Assembly: GCA_018897415.1 (NCBI GenBank)
Contig: JAHIKR010000002.1
Coordinates: 1 to 16,073 of the forward strand
Origin: Pseudomonadota bacterium
GTDB lineage: Bacteria; Desulfobacterota; Desulfobacteria; Desulfobacterales; ETH-SRB1
Direction: 5' to 3'
DNA length: 16,073 nucleotides
Every line of letters begins with the position of its first letter. Position 1 is the stretch's first letter. A program made the translations under genes and the position numbers. Below are positions 1 through 8,435 of the stretch, piece by piece. The notes under the pieces were generated by a model. It was not told the DNA's origin. It searched no databases and was given only the letters and a program-made list of their open reading frames with translations.

Positions 1-1020
1 AGCATCATATACCATTTCGACAGTAATATCTTTCATGCATCTGTGGTCTATAGGACAGTCTGGTTTCAGACAAGGGCTGCAAGGCACCGGCACTCTTATA
101 ATCTGGCTTCTTGGAGCACCGGGGCTGGTTGTTACATGATCAGTAGAACCAAATATCGCAATCTGCGGAGTATCAAGAGCTGCCGCAACATGCATCAAAC
201 CTGAATCATTTGTAATAAAAAGTTGACACCTCTCAATTAATGCTACAGCTTCACGAAGGCTTGTTTTGCCGCAAAAGTTGACGCAGCGGCTTTCCATTAA
301 TTCAGAGATATACTGCCCAAGCGCTTTTTCACCCGGTCCTCCGAATATAGCGATTCTGGCCCCGCTATATTCTTGCAGCCTAACACCTATTGTAGCATAC
401 CGTTCAGGAAACCACCGCTTCGCAGATCCAAAAACAGCGCCCGGGTTTATTCCGACAAGTCTGTCTTTCCCTGTAATACCGTGTTTTGCTAATATTTCTT
501 CAGTATGTTTACGCTCTTCGTCTGTTACAACAAGCGTTAGTTGCCTGCCGTCTGATTTTAATGAAGCGCCTTCAAGAATTCCAAGATAGTAATCGATTTG
601 ATGGACTCTTTTTAGGGCCGGCTTTAGACGGATGCAATGTGTAAGCAATAGACTCCTTGCATCAGTGTTATAGCCGAGTCTGTTCGGAATCCCCGCCCCA
701 AAAGCAATCAGAGCGGCTTCAAAAGCATTTTGAAAAAGGATGGCGAGATCAAATTTTTTTTTTCGCAGTTCCCTACTCAACCGGGATATACCGGACAGGC
801 CTTTATGTTTTCCTGCAGCATCGTAAAACAAAATATTATCAATATAAGGATTGTTGTAAAAAATCGGGGCAACCCAAGGTTTTGCGAGAAGGCTTATCTT
901 TGCTTCAGGAAAATTTTTGCGCACAGCTCTGATTGCAGGCGTTGTTATTATAGCATCTCCAACCCAGTTTGTGGAGCGAATCAGTATTTGTTTTATCTCT
1001 TTAGAACGAAGATCTTTCAT
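1..1020 (-). CDS. waaF: ADP-heptose:LPS heptosyltransferase II, 3' end cut by window edge
   Basis: This enzyme transfers the second L-glycero-D-manno-heptose from ADP-heptose to the LPS inner core on the cytoplasmic face of the inner membrane (family knowledge, GT9). The reading frame is open for 340 codons from the ATG at 1020 to base 1, close to the usual 340-350 residues, so only a few C-terminal residues are missing. Visible landmarks are RSTNWVGDAI (residues 15-24, the GT9 N-terminal loop), INPGAVFGSAKRWFP (191-205, nucleotide-sugar site), TNDSGLMHVAAAL (270-282), and a Cys-rich C-terminal stretch (PCSPCLKPDCP, then HRCM) typical of this family. The start overlaps the end of lpxK by 20 bases; an in-frame ATG six bases further upstream (1026) is also possible. 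No good ribosome site is seen, so translational coupling to lpxK is likely. Confidence 0.93.
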   Translation of the reverse strand, partial: MKDLRSKEIKQILIRSTNWVGDAIITTPAIRAVRKNFPEAKISLLAKPWVAPIFYNNPYIDNILFYDAAGKHKGLSGISRLSRELRKKKFDLAILFQNAFEAALIAFGAGIPNRLGYNTDARSLLLTHCIRLKPALKRVHQIDYYLGILEGASLKSDGRQLTLVVTDEERKHTEEILAKHGITGKDRLVGINPGAVFGSAKRWFPERYATIGVRLQEYSGARIAIFGGPGEKALGQYISELMESRCVNFCGKTSLREAVALIERCQLFITNDSGLMHVAAALDTPQIAIFGSTDHVTTSPGAPRSQIIRVPVPCSPCLKPDCPIDHRCMKDITVEMVYDA

Positions 1021-2170
1021 TAGCATTTATTAATTTTTTAAGTCTGTTTTTTATAAAGAGATTGAAGTCAGCATCATTATTTCCCAATGATATCTTTATA
1101 CCAATAACCACAAGGTCAATTGGCCATGTGATTCTGTTTGCAATTCTGGCATAGTCCTTCTCTGTTGTAATAATAAAGTCGGCATTAGATTTTTTTGCTA
1201 ATTGTAATATCATGTTAAGATCTCTGTCCGTGTACCTATGATGGTCTGTAAATTCTGAAGAACCCGTTACCTTACACTTAAACCCTTTTACTGTATTGTA
1301 AAAATCTATATTTCTTGCAATACCTGAAAAAACAAATGCTGTGCGCTCCCGCAAGCATTCAAAATCTTGTGTGCACGGATCTCCATAAATCCCTTGAGAT
1401 GAAATAGCTCCGCCTCTAACAATTTTGTATATATATGGAACATGTATGGCCTTAAAAATTGGCTTGCCACTTGCATAATTTTTTAATTTGACAGAGTTAT
1501 ACGTACTTTCCGGCTCTTTAGCAACATCCGACCTTGTTAGAATAAATGCGTCACTACGCATTAGGGCTGAAGGCGGTTCCCTTAGCGTGCCTCTCGGTAA
1601 AAGGTGATAATTGCCAAAAGGACAAATATTATCAAGTAGCACTATGTCAATATCACGCTCGAGCTGGAGGTGCTGGTAAGCATCATCAAGCACAATAACG
1701 TCCGGCTTAAAACTGTTAAAAGCCATTATACCTGCTTTAAATCGGTTTTTACCTACAACAACAGGTGTGTTTTTCAGCCTGTTAGCAATCATAAACGGTT
1801 CGTCACCTGATTTGTCAGCTTCCATGAATATTGTTTTTCCATCGCTTACGATTCCTCCGGTTTTTTCTGCAAGTCCTTTATAGCCTCTGCTGATTACTAC
1901 CACTTTATAGCCCATACGTTTTACCAGATTTGCGACATATATAGTCATTGGAGTCTTGCCTGTGCCTCCGACTGTGATATTTCCAATTGATATTACTACA
2001 CAGGGAAGTTTTTTGGGCCATAATAAACCCTTATCATAAAAAAAACCTCTGATTTTAACAGCGCTGCCGTAAATAAGAGATAGTATGAATAAAAAAGACT
2101 CGAAAGAAATAAGACCAGCTTTATTTTTACTGGTCATAATTTTTTCTATTTTTTTAAAAATATTGCTCAT
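1001..2170 (-). CDS. lpxK: Tetraacyldisaccharide 4'-kinase LpxK
   Basis: LpxK phosphorylates the 4' position of the lipid A disaccharide precursor using ATP, a late step of the Raetz pathway at the inner membrane. From the ATG at 2170 the product is 389 residues. A hydrophobic N-terminal segment (FLFILSLIYGSAV) precedes the P-loop GNITVGGTGKT (residues 63-73). The family motif LDDAYQHLQLERDIDIVLLD follows (about 161-180), then LLPRGTLREP and ITTEKDYARI. The frame stays open to a TTG at 2266, but 421 residues would be long for LpxK (usually 320-380) and the extension looks non-coding. An ATG at 2137 is the alternative start; no start has a strong ribosome site. waaF overlaps the 3' end. In a usual LPS operon waaA would lie directly upstream; here a 13-kb opposite-strand block intervenes, so lpxK probably needs its own promoter. 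Confidence 0.93.
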   Translation of the reverse strand: MSNIFKKIEKIMTSKNKAGLISFESFLFILSLIYGSAVKIRGFFYDKGLLWPKKLPCVVISIGNITVGGTGKTPMTIYVANLVKRMGYKVVVISRGYKGLAEKTGGIVSDGKTIFMEADKSGDEPFMIANRLKNTPVVVGKNRFKAGIMAFNSFKPDVIVLDDAYQHLQLERDIDIVLLDNICPFGNYHLLPRGTLREPPSALMRSDAFILTRSDVAKEPESTYNSVKLKNYASGKPIFKAIHVPYIYKIVRGGAISSQGIYGDPCTQDFECLRERTAFVFSGIARNIDFYNTVKGFKCKVTGSSEFTDHHRYTDRDLNMILQLAKKSNADFIITTEKDYARIANRITWPIDLVVIGIKISLGNNDADFNLFIKNRLKKLINANERSSF

Positions 2171-2237
2171 AAAAACTAAACTGTTATCAATCAAGTAACT
2201 GGTCAGGTTGTTAGATTCAGGGTTCACAGTTGCCTTA

Positions 2238-2266
2238 TTTATAAGAAAAACAATTACAAAACACAA
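2238..2266 (-). promoter_or_regulatory. Candidate sigma70-type promoter for lpxK-waaF
   Basis: On the minus strand a TTGTGT -35-like box (2266-2261) is followed after 17 bases by TATAAA (2243-2238), giving a transcript start about 60 bases before the lpxK ATG at 2170. The -35 box is weak and the region is AT-rich, so a chance match is quite possible. It is listed because lpxK has been separated from waaA and should need a local promoter. Confidence 0.3.
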
Positions 2267-2328
2267 GTGTCTATTTAACTTGAATAAAGGAGAACCATCT
2301 GTTAGTTATAAAAATTTAATACTTTTAT

Positions 2329-2358
2329 TTAACACCAATTTCCACAATGAGATATATA
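2329..2358 (+). promoter_or_regulatory. Weak candidate promoter for the caspase-lipoprotein gene
   Basis: TTAACA (2329-2334, five of six matches to the -35 consensus) and TATATA (2353-2358, four of six) are 18 bases apart, about 70 bases before the ATG at 2427. The match is weak and the region AT-rich. If real, it is divergent from the lpxK candidate promoter. Confidence 0.22.
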
Positions 2359-2426
2359 AAATCATAGCTATCCCTCGATTATTCTGATTACTGATTACCC
2401 CCAATTATATTAACAAAGGGGTTCTT

Positions 2427-5400
2427 ATGAAATTGCACACTGAAAAAGTAAAAAGGGAAAGTATTTATTTCACGATTATCGTTCTCACAATCATGGTTTT
2501 TAGTGCTTGTGGGGGAGTAACAAAGCATATTGTTGATCCGGGTGAAAATGCCGCATTTGTAAAGATTATTATTAATGATGCAAAGATAAAAGATGTAGAT
2601 CATGGTCATAATCTTGCGAATAAATTAAAGGGGATATTTGGCAAGGCATTTAAGGATGTTTCAATATGTACAGGATATAATAATCCTAAGCATGGGGAAC
2701 TCGTCGTTGCGCCACTTGAACTAGGAATGTCGCTCGTTCAGGCACCTCGTGTCTATCCTGAGCTTCGCGCTGGTTTCGATAAAACGAGTCCCACAGTGGT
2801 AAGAGCTGAAACGAAACTTGAGGTTACAAGTAATAAAAGGTCTAATTCATATAACATCACATCTGAAGGTATTTATAACCCGTCTGCAAGCGAACTTTTC
2901 GGTGGACCCATTGTTGGCCTTTTCACTTTGGGTGGGAGTATGATCGGTCAAATGGCATTATGGAAAAGTATTGCAAGGGGTCGAGCTTTAGAATCCACGG
3001 CTATAGATTTACAGAATAAAATTGTTTCTTCATCTGAATTTAGGACATATGCTGAATCGGCAAAGATGTCGCAAACCGCAAAAGCCAATTTGAATGTCGG
3101 TGTCAAATTCTTTGATACTGATTCCATAATTCCTAATAATACCATCGATGCAGGAGAAAAATCCGAATTTTTGCTCACCGTCAGTAATGTTGGGCAGGGA
3201 ACCGCTTTCGATACATTCGTTCTCCTTGATACCACCAACAAATACATAAAATTTAAACCGGAATATGAACTTGGAGACATCCAGCCTGGAGAATCCAAGG
3301 AACTAACCATTCCCATCAAAGCCGACCATACCCTATCCACTGGAACCGCGAATTTTCTGGTTAAAGCCCATGAGAAAAGGGGCTATGATGCCAGACCGGT
3401 TGAGCTTCAAATACCAACCACAGAACTTCGAAGCCCCCGATTACTATTCGCTTCCTGCAATCTCAACGATTCATCAGGTCTTGCAAGCGGCGATGGGGAT
3501 AAAGTCCCTGAAAATAATGAAACCATTGAACTTAATCCTTACATCAAGAACGAAGGCGCTGGAGAGGCATTGAAGGTGAAGGTTCGATTGGTCGATGTTA
3601 CTAACGGCATTGAGGTTGTGAAGCAAAATGACGAGCTGGCGACAATCGGGGCGGGCACAATTGGCAAGGCAACGCTGGCATTCAAAATTCCGCACACCTT
3701 TTCTCAACCTGAAATCAAATACACTATTGCTGCAACAGACGTAAGAGGAATGCAGACAGAAAAAACCTATACAGTTTCCTTCCAATCTAAAGCCCCTGTG
3801 CTTTTTTATGCCTACCAGGTTGTTGATACCAGCAATAGAGAAATCCCAGGCGTGGAAAACGCTGAGTCTTACATCCTTAGGATTACCCCTAAGAATACCG
3901 GCAGCAATATCGCAGAAAGCGTGAAAATCCGTGTAAGCTCCAATTCCAGCAAGGCAATTGTCGGAAGCTACAACGGAAATGTTGGAAGATTGCGACCAAA
4001 TAGCGTGGGTTCTCTCATAACCGTGCCTGTTTCATTAAACCGCTCTTTTGTAGATTCCTCACTAAGTTTGAATGTAGCGATGACACAGAATGGTTTTCCC
4101 GGACTGTCCAAGGACATTACATTGCCTGTAATGGTAAAAAAGCCAAACCTGGAATATCAGGTCGCGTTGCTTAACGGTATCTCTGACAAGGAATTATCGC
4201 AAAATTCATGGCCGAGGTTCAGAGTCAGTGTAAACAATAATGGGAACCTGGATGCCGAAGATGTCAAAATAGGTTTTCAAGTATCTGATCCTGGTATCGC
4301 TTTCGATAAGGAAGAAACCATAGGAACGGTAAGGGCCGGAGAAAGCCAATACAAAGATTTTACGTTTTTTGTGAGGGGTGATGCTTCTATTGGTGAAATG
4401 CCGGTGAAACTGAACATAAGCCAGACCGATTTTGATGAATTTCGCACAACTTTGGCTTATCGGGTTGCAAAACAGACGGCAATAGTACAAAAAGTGAAGG
4501 CAACGGGAAGCGGCCCAGAAACATATGCAAGCGCAACATATTCAGGACCTCCTGAGTTATATGTCAACTCGCCCAATAAGGATACCGAAACGTATAAAAA
4601 AACTATTGACCTGCACGGCAGTGTCATGACTTTTGGGCCCGGCAATGCCGTACAAAGCCTCTTCATTAGCTTAAACAATGAACCCCTCAAGATTATTTCC
4701 GTTACAGAGGATAATAGGTTTGACGTAAATCAAATTACCAAAAGGCCAGTTGAAGATAACAAGGCGGTTTTTGATGGGTCCATTTTGCTCAAACCCGGCA
4801 TTAATGTGGTAAAAATCACCTGTACTGACAGAAACGGTCAAAAAAGCGAACAATCAGTCAGGATTGTCAAAAAGGCAAAGCTGGGTGACATTTATGCCGT
4901 TGTTATGGGAATCAGCAAGTTTCACAATCCTGGTTACAATCTGAATTATGCTGCAAGCGACGGCAAGAAATTTTATGACTTCTTAAGGTCGGAATCCGGC
5001 GGAAAGTTGCCCGAAAAACGTGTAAAGCTCCTTACCGATTCATCAGCAACCCGGGCAAATGTCATCGGAACATTAACCAGTTTGCTTGGCAAAGCGACAA
5101 AAGAGGATACTGTTGAGATATATATTGCAACACACGGGATAACTGATTTTGATGGAACATTGTATTATCTTTGTTATGACACGGATGTTGAGAACTTACG
5201 TGGTACTGGTTTTTCAGACCAAGACCTCACAGACATTCTGAATAAAAACATATCGGCAGGCAAGATAATCATGTATCTTGACGCATGTCATTCAGGTCTA
5301 AGCGGATTATCGGAAAGATATGCCAAAAGGGGTATTGGAGTGTATGAGGTTAATGAGAAAATAAACAGTCTGGCTACGGCACTGAGCAAAACTACGACTA

Positions 5401-5657
5401 CTGGAGTGGTGACTTTCTCAGCCTCCAGCTCCACAGGATATTCCCTTGAGCATCCAAAATGGAAGGGCGGGATATTCACACATTGTCTTATCAACGGACT
5501 TAAAGGTGAAGCGAACGAAAACAATGATGAATGGGTGACTATAAATGAACTTGATAATTATCTAACAAAAAAAGTAAGGGCTTTAACTGAGGGCAAACAA
5601 AGGCCGAAAGTTAACGAAACATTAATGGGAGATACCCCGCTTTCAAAGGTTAGATGA
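2427..5657 (+). CDS. Outer-membrane lipoprotein with CARDB/Ig-like repeats and a C-terminal caspase-like (C14) peptidase domain
   Basis: The product has 1076 residues. The ATG is preceded by a strong AAAGGGG site. The N-terminus is a lipoprotein signal ending FSAC, with lipid-modified Cys28 followed by Gly, so export to the outer membrane is expected. Residues 30-215 form an unrecognised domain. About 220-700 holds four CARDB-like beta-sandwich units (starting near 221, 335, 455 and 571) with recurring 'N.G.G.A..V.V' and 'IQPGES' or 'VRAGES' signatures. An Ig-like unit (about 707-818, PPELYVNSP to NVVKITCTDRNGQ) leads into the caspase domain (821-1076). That domain starts DIYAVVMGISKF, carries the catalytic His903 in IATHGI and Cys954 in YLDACHSGL, and ends with SASSSTGYS and GGIFTHCLINGLKGEA motifs, as in bacterial orthocaspases. 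Both catalytic residues are present, so activity is plausible. Substrate and role are unknown. It is the first gene of the plus-strand block and lies divergent from lpxK. Confidence 0.9.
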   Translation: MKLHTEKVKRESIYFTIIVLTIMVFSACGGVTKHIVDPGENAAFVKIIINDAKIKDVDHGHNLANKLKGIFGKAFKDVSICTGYNNPKHGELVVAPLELGMSLVQAPRVYPELRAGFDKTSPTVVRAETKLEVTSNKRSNSYNITSEGIYNPSASELFGGPIVGLFTLGGSMIGQMALWKSIARGRALESTAIDLQNKIVSSSEFRTYAESAKMSQTAKANLNVGVKFFDTDSIIPNNTIDAGEKSEFLLTVSNVGQGTAFDTFVLLDTTNKYIKFKPEYELGDIQPGESKELTIPIKADHTLSTGTANFLVKAHEKRGYDARPVELQIPTTELRSPRLLFASCNLNDSSGLASGDGDKVPENNETIELNPYIKNEGAGEALKVKVRLVDVTNGIEVVKQNDELATIGAGTIGKATLAFKIPHTFSQPEIKYTIAATDVRGMQTEKTYTVSFQSKAPVLFYAYQVVDTSNREIPGVENAESYILRITPKNTGSNIAESVKIRVSSNSSKAIVGSYNGNVGRLRPNSVGSLITVPVSLNRSFVDSSLSLNVAMTQNGFPGLSKDITLPVMVKKPNLEYQVALLNGISDKELSQNSWPRFRVSVNNNGNLDAEDVKIGFQVSDPGIAFDKEETIGTVRAGESQYKDFTFFVRGDASIGEMPVKLNISQTDFDEFRTTLAYRVAKQTAIVQKVKATGSGPETYASATYSGPPELYVNSPNKDTETYKKTIDLHGSVMTFGPGNAVQSLFISLNNEPLKIISVTEDNRFDVNQITKRPVEDNKAVFDGSILLKPGINVVKITCTDRNGQKSEQSVRIVKKAKLGDIYAVVMGISKFHNPGYNLNYAASDGKKFYDFLRSESGGKLPEKRVKLLTDSSATRANVIGTLTSLLGKATKEDTVEIYIATHGITDFDGTLYYLCYDTDVENLRGTGFSDQDLTDILNKNISAGKIIMYLDACHSGLSGLSERYAKRGIGVYEVNEKINSLATALSKTTTTGVVTFSASSSTGYSLEHPKWKGGIFTHCLINGLKGEANENNDEWVTINELDNYLTKKVRALTEGKQRPKVNETLMGDTPLSKVR

Positions 5658-5836
5658 TTTTCAAGATGCATCCTTTAGTAAATCCCCCTAAAATTATAAA
5701 GGTGCTCATTTTCCGGAGGAAGTTAAAAAAGGGCGTGACCTGACTTCAACTACAAAAAGCTTTTTTATCTTAAAAAAAGTGAAATATATCTCAGGTTAGG
5801 CAATTTACTTAAAAAACTATTGTAGGAGGAATAAAT

Positions 5837-6760
5837 ATGAAATCGGAAAAGTTATTTCCATGGTGTTCAAGGGTTCTATTGCGACATTTCATCATAATAT
5901 TCGGTGTATTGGCAATGATAATGATCTCCGGATGTAGTGATCCAGGCAGCAAGCTAATCGGTGCGTGGAGCGAATACTCACAGTACGAGTATGGGAAGGA
6001 GCGCTGCGAGTTCTTTAAAGACGGGTCTTGCTACTTCGAGATCAGCAACCAGCGTGTAGCGGGTCGCTGGTCCGAATTGGAAGATGGCCGTATCAAAGTA
6101 GAAGTGACGAAGAGTGGACTATTCGGAGGGACTTCTGTCATGACACTCTTCGCGGTCGTCACAGCGGATGAACTCATTCTTGATGGTGGCGGCGACAGTA
6201 GAGGAACGTATGCGCGGGATGGTTCCAATCGAGCCGCCGAAATTCAGTCTGCAATTAAGAAGGCGGTAGAAGAACGTGAGATTCGGATAGAAGCGGAGAA
6301 ACGCGCCCAGGCGAAGAAGCGTGAGGCCGAGCGGCTGACTCGCGAAAAACAGCGGGAAGCGGAGCAGGCAGCTCGTGCCAAAAAGGTAGAAGCGGCGCAG
6401 GCATTTCTGGCAGGCCATAATGCGTTCAGGCGAAGCCTCTATGCACAGGGGGTGGCTGAATACGAAAGGTCTTGGGGGCTGGGCAATGTGGACGCTCTGA
6501 ATAAATTGGCATGGCATTTTGCAACATGCAAGGACGTAAAGCAACACAACGGGAAACGAGCTGTTGAACTGGCGTTGAAGCTGACGAAGCTCAAGCCGAT
6601 AGCAAATAACTTAGACACGCTCGCAGCCGCCTATGCACGAAACGGGCAATTCGAAGAAGCCGTAAGCACGCAAGTACGAGCACTGTCCTTGGGCCATATT
6701 GACGGTGGCGAGAATCGACTGAAGCTATATCGTCAGGGCCGCCCCTACCAGGAACAATAA
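5837..6760 (+). CDS. Lipoprotein with beta-rich N-domain, charged coiled coil and TPR-like C-terminus
   Basis: The product has 307 residues, with an excellent AGGAGG site before the ATG. The lipoprotein signal ends ISGC (Cys33, next residue Ser, so probably outer membrane). Residues 38-128 resemble small lipocalin-like or DUF beta domains (LIGAWSEY, FFKDGSCYFEI, VAGRWSEL). Residues 134-190 are a highly charged Ala/Glu/Lys/Arg coiled coil. The C-terminal 190-300 is TPR-like, with a LAWHFATCKDVKQHNGKRAV pattern and then LDTLAAAYARNGQFEEAV; I associate this style with TPR proteins of planctomycete- and verrucomicrobial-type genomes (memory, not searched). The gene is clearly more GC-rich than its neighbours: 40 of 60 bases in 6301-6360 are G or C, against 17 of 60 in 9301-9360, which suggests separate acquisition. 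Function is unknown. Confidence 0.85.
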   Translation: MKSEKLFPWCSRVLLRHFIIIFGVLAMIMISGCSDPGSKLIGAWSEYSQYEYGKERCEFFKDGSCYFEISNQRVAGRWSELEDGRIKVEVTKSGLFGGTSVMTLFAVVTADELILDGGGDSRGTYARDGSNRAAEIQSAIKKAVEEREIRIEAEKRAQAKKREAERLTREKQREAEQAARAKKVEAAQAFLAGHNAFRRSLYAQGVAEYERSWGLGNVDALNKLAWHFATCKDVKQHNGKRAVELALKLTKLKPIANNLDTLAAAYARNGQFEEAVSTQVRALSLGHIDGGENRLKLYRQGRPYQEQ

Positions 6761-6807
6761 CCACGTCCGCCAAGGGAATACGATAAAAAAATAAGGAAGT
6801 AAATAAA

Positions 6808-7341
6808 ATGAAAAATAGAATTGCTTTGATTATTATACTTATAATGCTTTTTGCAACAGCAAGTGCTTATGGACAAGAAAAGTTTAAACCAGGATCAGAA
6901 CCGGATGGGTTTCGAGGAATCAAGTGGGGTACTGATATCAAAAAAATAAAAGAAGTAAAAGGCTTGGAATTCAATGGAGTCCAAAAAAATATTGATATCT
7001 ACAAAATAAAAAGGGACGATTTAATGATCGGAGATGCGCAACTATCAAATCTTGGTTATGGTTTTTGGCAAGGTGGATTTATGAAAGTTGATATTGTTGT
7101 CCATGATATTAAAAATTATGAAAAACTAAAAAAAGTGGTTTTTGATACATTTGGTGAAGCTAAGAAAACTAAACTGGATGATGGGACTGATCGCTATGCA
7201 TGGGAAGGAGAAAAATCAACTATGTTTTTAAGTACCTTTGATAAAATAGGACTTATGATTATTATGTCAAAAGATATACAACGCGAAGCAGAGCAGTATA
7301 TTAAACAAAAGGCAACTCAAGGGGCTGATAAAGGTTTTTAA
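6808..7341 (+). CDS. Small secreted protein of unknown function
   Basis: The product has 177 residues, with a GGAAG site eight bases before the ATG. A cleavable signal peptide is clear (hydrophobic 5-16, cleavage expected after ATASAYG, before QEKF), and there is no lipobox Cys. The mature part begins with the motif PDGFRGIKWGTDI, which I know as the opening of a family of periplasmic proteins of unknown function common in deltaproteobacteria. It then alternates beta strands and short helices (GYGFWQGGFMKVDIVV, KVVFDTFGEA) and ends in a charged helix. It lies 47 bases after the preceding lipoprotein gene and 44 bases before the FlgO-like gene, so these are probably co-transcribed. No catalytic motif is visible. 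Confidence 0.82.
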   Translation: MKNRIALIIILIMLFATASAYGQEKFKPGSEPDGFRGIKWGTDIKKIKEVKGLEFNGVQKNIDIYKIKRDDLMIGDAQLSNLGYGFWQGGFMKVDIVVHDIKNYEKLKKVVFDTFGEAKKTKLDDGTDRYAWEGEKSTMFLSTFDKIGLMIIMSKDIQREAEQYIKQKATQGADKGF

Positions 7342-7385
7342 ATATGGATATAGAAAAAACAAAATGGCATAAGGAGACAAGTGAG

Positions 7386-8342
7386 ATGCAAAAAAAATTT
7401 AGAAGATTCATTATTGTTTACGTTCTATCTATCATCTTTTTCTTTTCCGGTATTCAAAACTCAATAGCGTATGAAAATGAAATAGAGAATCTATCCTCTG
7501 TAATGACGGTAAATATCGCCAGTGCAGGCAAAAAGATAGTAGCCGTAGTAGATTTTACCGATCTTCAAGGGAATGTAACGGAACTTGGCAGATTTTTAGC
7601 AGAGGAATTTTCTATCGCGATTGCAGGCGCTGATAAAGGATTTATGGTTGTGGATAGAACTCACTTGAAGAGTATCATTGAAGAGCACAAGCTTTCTGCA
7701 ACCGGTTTAATAGATCCTCAAACTGCAAGAAAACTGGGAAAAATCGCAGGTGTTGATGCCCTTATTACAGGAACAATAACGCCTTTCGGAGACAGCATAA
7801 GACTTGCGGTAAAAGTATTAGACACTGAAACAGCAAAGATGATCAGCGCTTCCAGCGGGAATATCGCCAGGACAAAAGCTATTGAGGAACTGCTGGCAAG
7901 AGGAATAGAGGTGGCCACAGCTTCTGGAGAAAGACCGGTGGCAATGCCGCCTACTCCAACTTCCGCAGGGAAGGCCGTTGAAGCAGAAGGCTTTATATTT
8001 AGGCCTGTAGAATGTAAAAGAAGTGGCAGCAATGTGAGATGCACAGTTTCATTCCAAAATAATGGTAATGAGGATAAAGAATTAGGAATAAATAGTAGTT
8101 ATGGTTCTCCTCCTAGTTATTTATATGATAACTTTGGAAATCAGTATCTTGTATTTGTGCAACAGGGGGATAAATCTAAAAAGGAGCGTTATGTCAAACA
8201 AACATTTGTCCCCCACCTGCCTCAAAATGTGACTTTTATTGCGGAAGAAGTAAATCCCAATGCAACCCATATGACTGCAACTATTGCCGTAGATCAATTT
8301 AAGAAAATAATACCTGTCAGGAATATACCGATAACTAAATAA
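7386..8342 (+). CDS. Secreted FlgO/CsgG-N-like protein with extra C-terminal beta domain
   Basis: I chose the ATG at 7386 because AAGGAG (7370s) sits nine bases before it and it places a signal peptide at the very N-terminus (residues 6-28, then IAYENE). An in-frame ATG at 7344 would add 14 polar residues and has a poorer site. The product is 318 residues. About 50-160 resembles the FlgO/CsgG N-terminal fold of envelope proteins: KIVAVVDFTDLQGNVTELG, FMVVDRTHLKSIIEEHKLS, then DPQTARKLGKIAGVDALITG and IRLAVKVLDTETAKMI. Related proteins assist flagellar or secretion assemblies in the periplasm or outer membrane. A Pro/Thr-rich linker (184-196) joins a C-terminal beta-sandwich-like domain (about 200-318) with FRPVECKRSGSNVRCTVSF, NNG and VAVDQFKKI strands. 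No flagellar or curli genes are nearby, so the partner is unknown. Confidence 0.85.
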   Translation: MQKKFRRFIIVYVLSIIFFFSGIQNSIAYENEIENLSSVMTVNIASAGKKIVAVVDFTDLQGNVTELGRFLAEEFSIAIAGADKGFMVVDRTHLKSIIEEHKLSATGLIDPQTARKLGKIAGVDALITGTITPFGDSIRLAVKVLDTETAKMISASSGNIARTKAIEELLARGIEVATASGERPVAMPPTPTSAGKAVEAEGFIFRPVECKRSGSNVRCTVSFQNNGNEDKELGINSSYGSPPSYLYDNFGNQYLVFVQQGDKSKKERYVKQTFVPHLPQNVTFIAEEVNPNATHMTATIAVDQFKKIIPVRNIPITK

Positions 8343-8435
8343 AGATATGGCTTTCTTGCGTTTCGATAGAGAAAAAGCAAAACAGATTGATATAACAAGA
8401 AAATAAGTTAACCGACTGTCAACCTTGGGGGTAGT

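Noticed and set aside
5658..5836. AAAAAGCTTTTT palindrome and CCTTTA/TAAAGG pairing after the caspase-lipoprotein gene, considered as a terminator
   Set aside because: The palindrome has no loop and the other stem is AT-rich with a 20-base loop; neither is a convincing intrinsic terminator.
8347..8406. Tiny 19-codon ORF between the FlgO-like and TPR genes
   Set aside because: No ribosome site and no recognisable feature; such short frames are common by chance.
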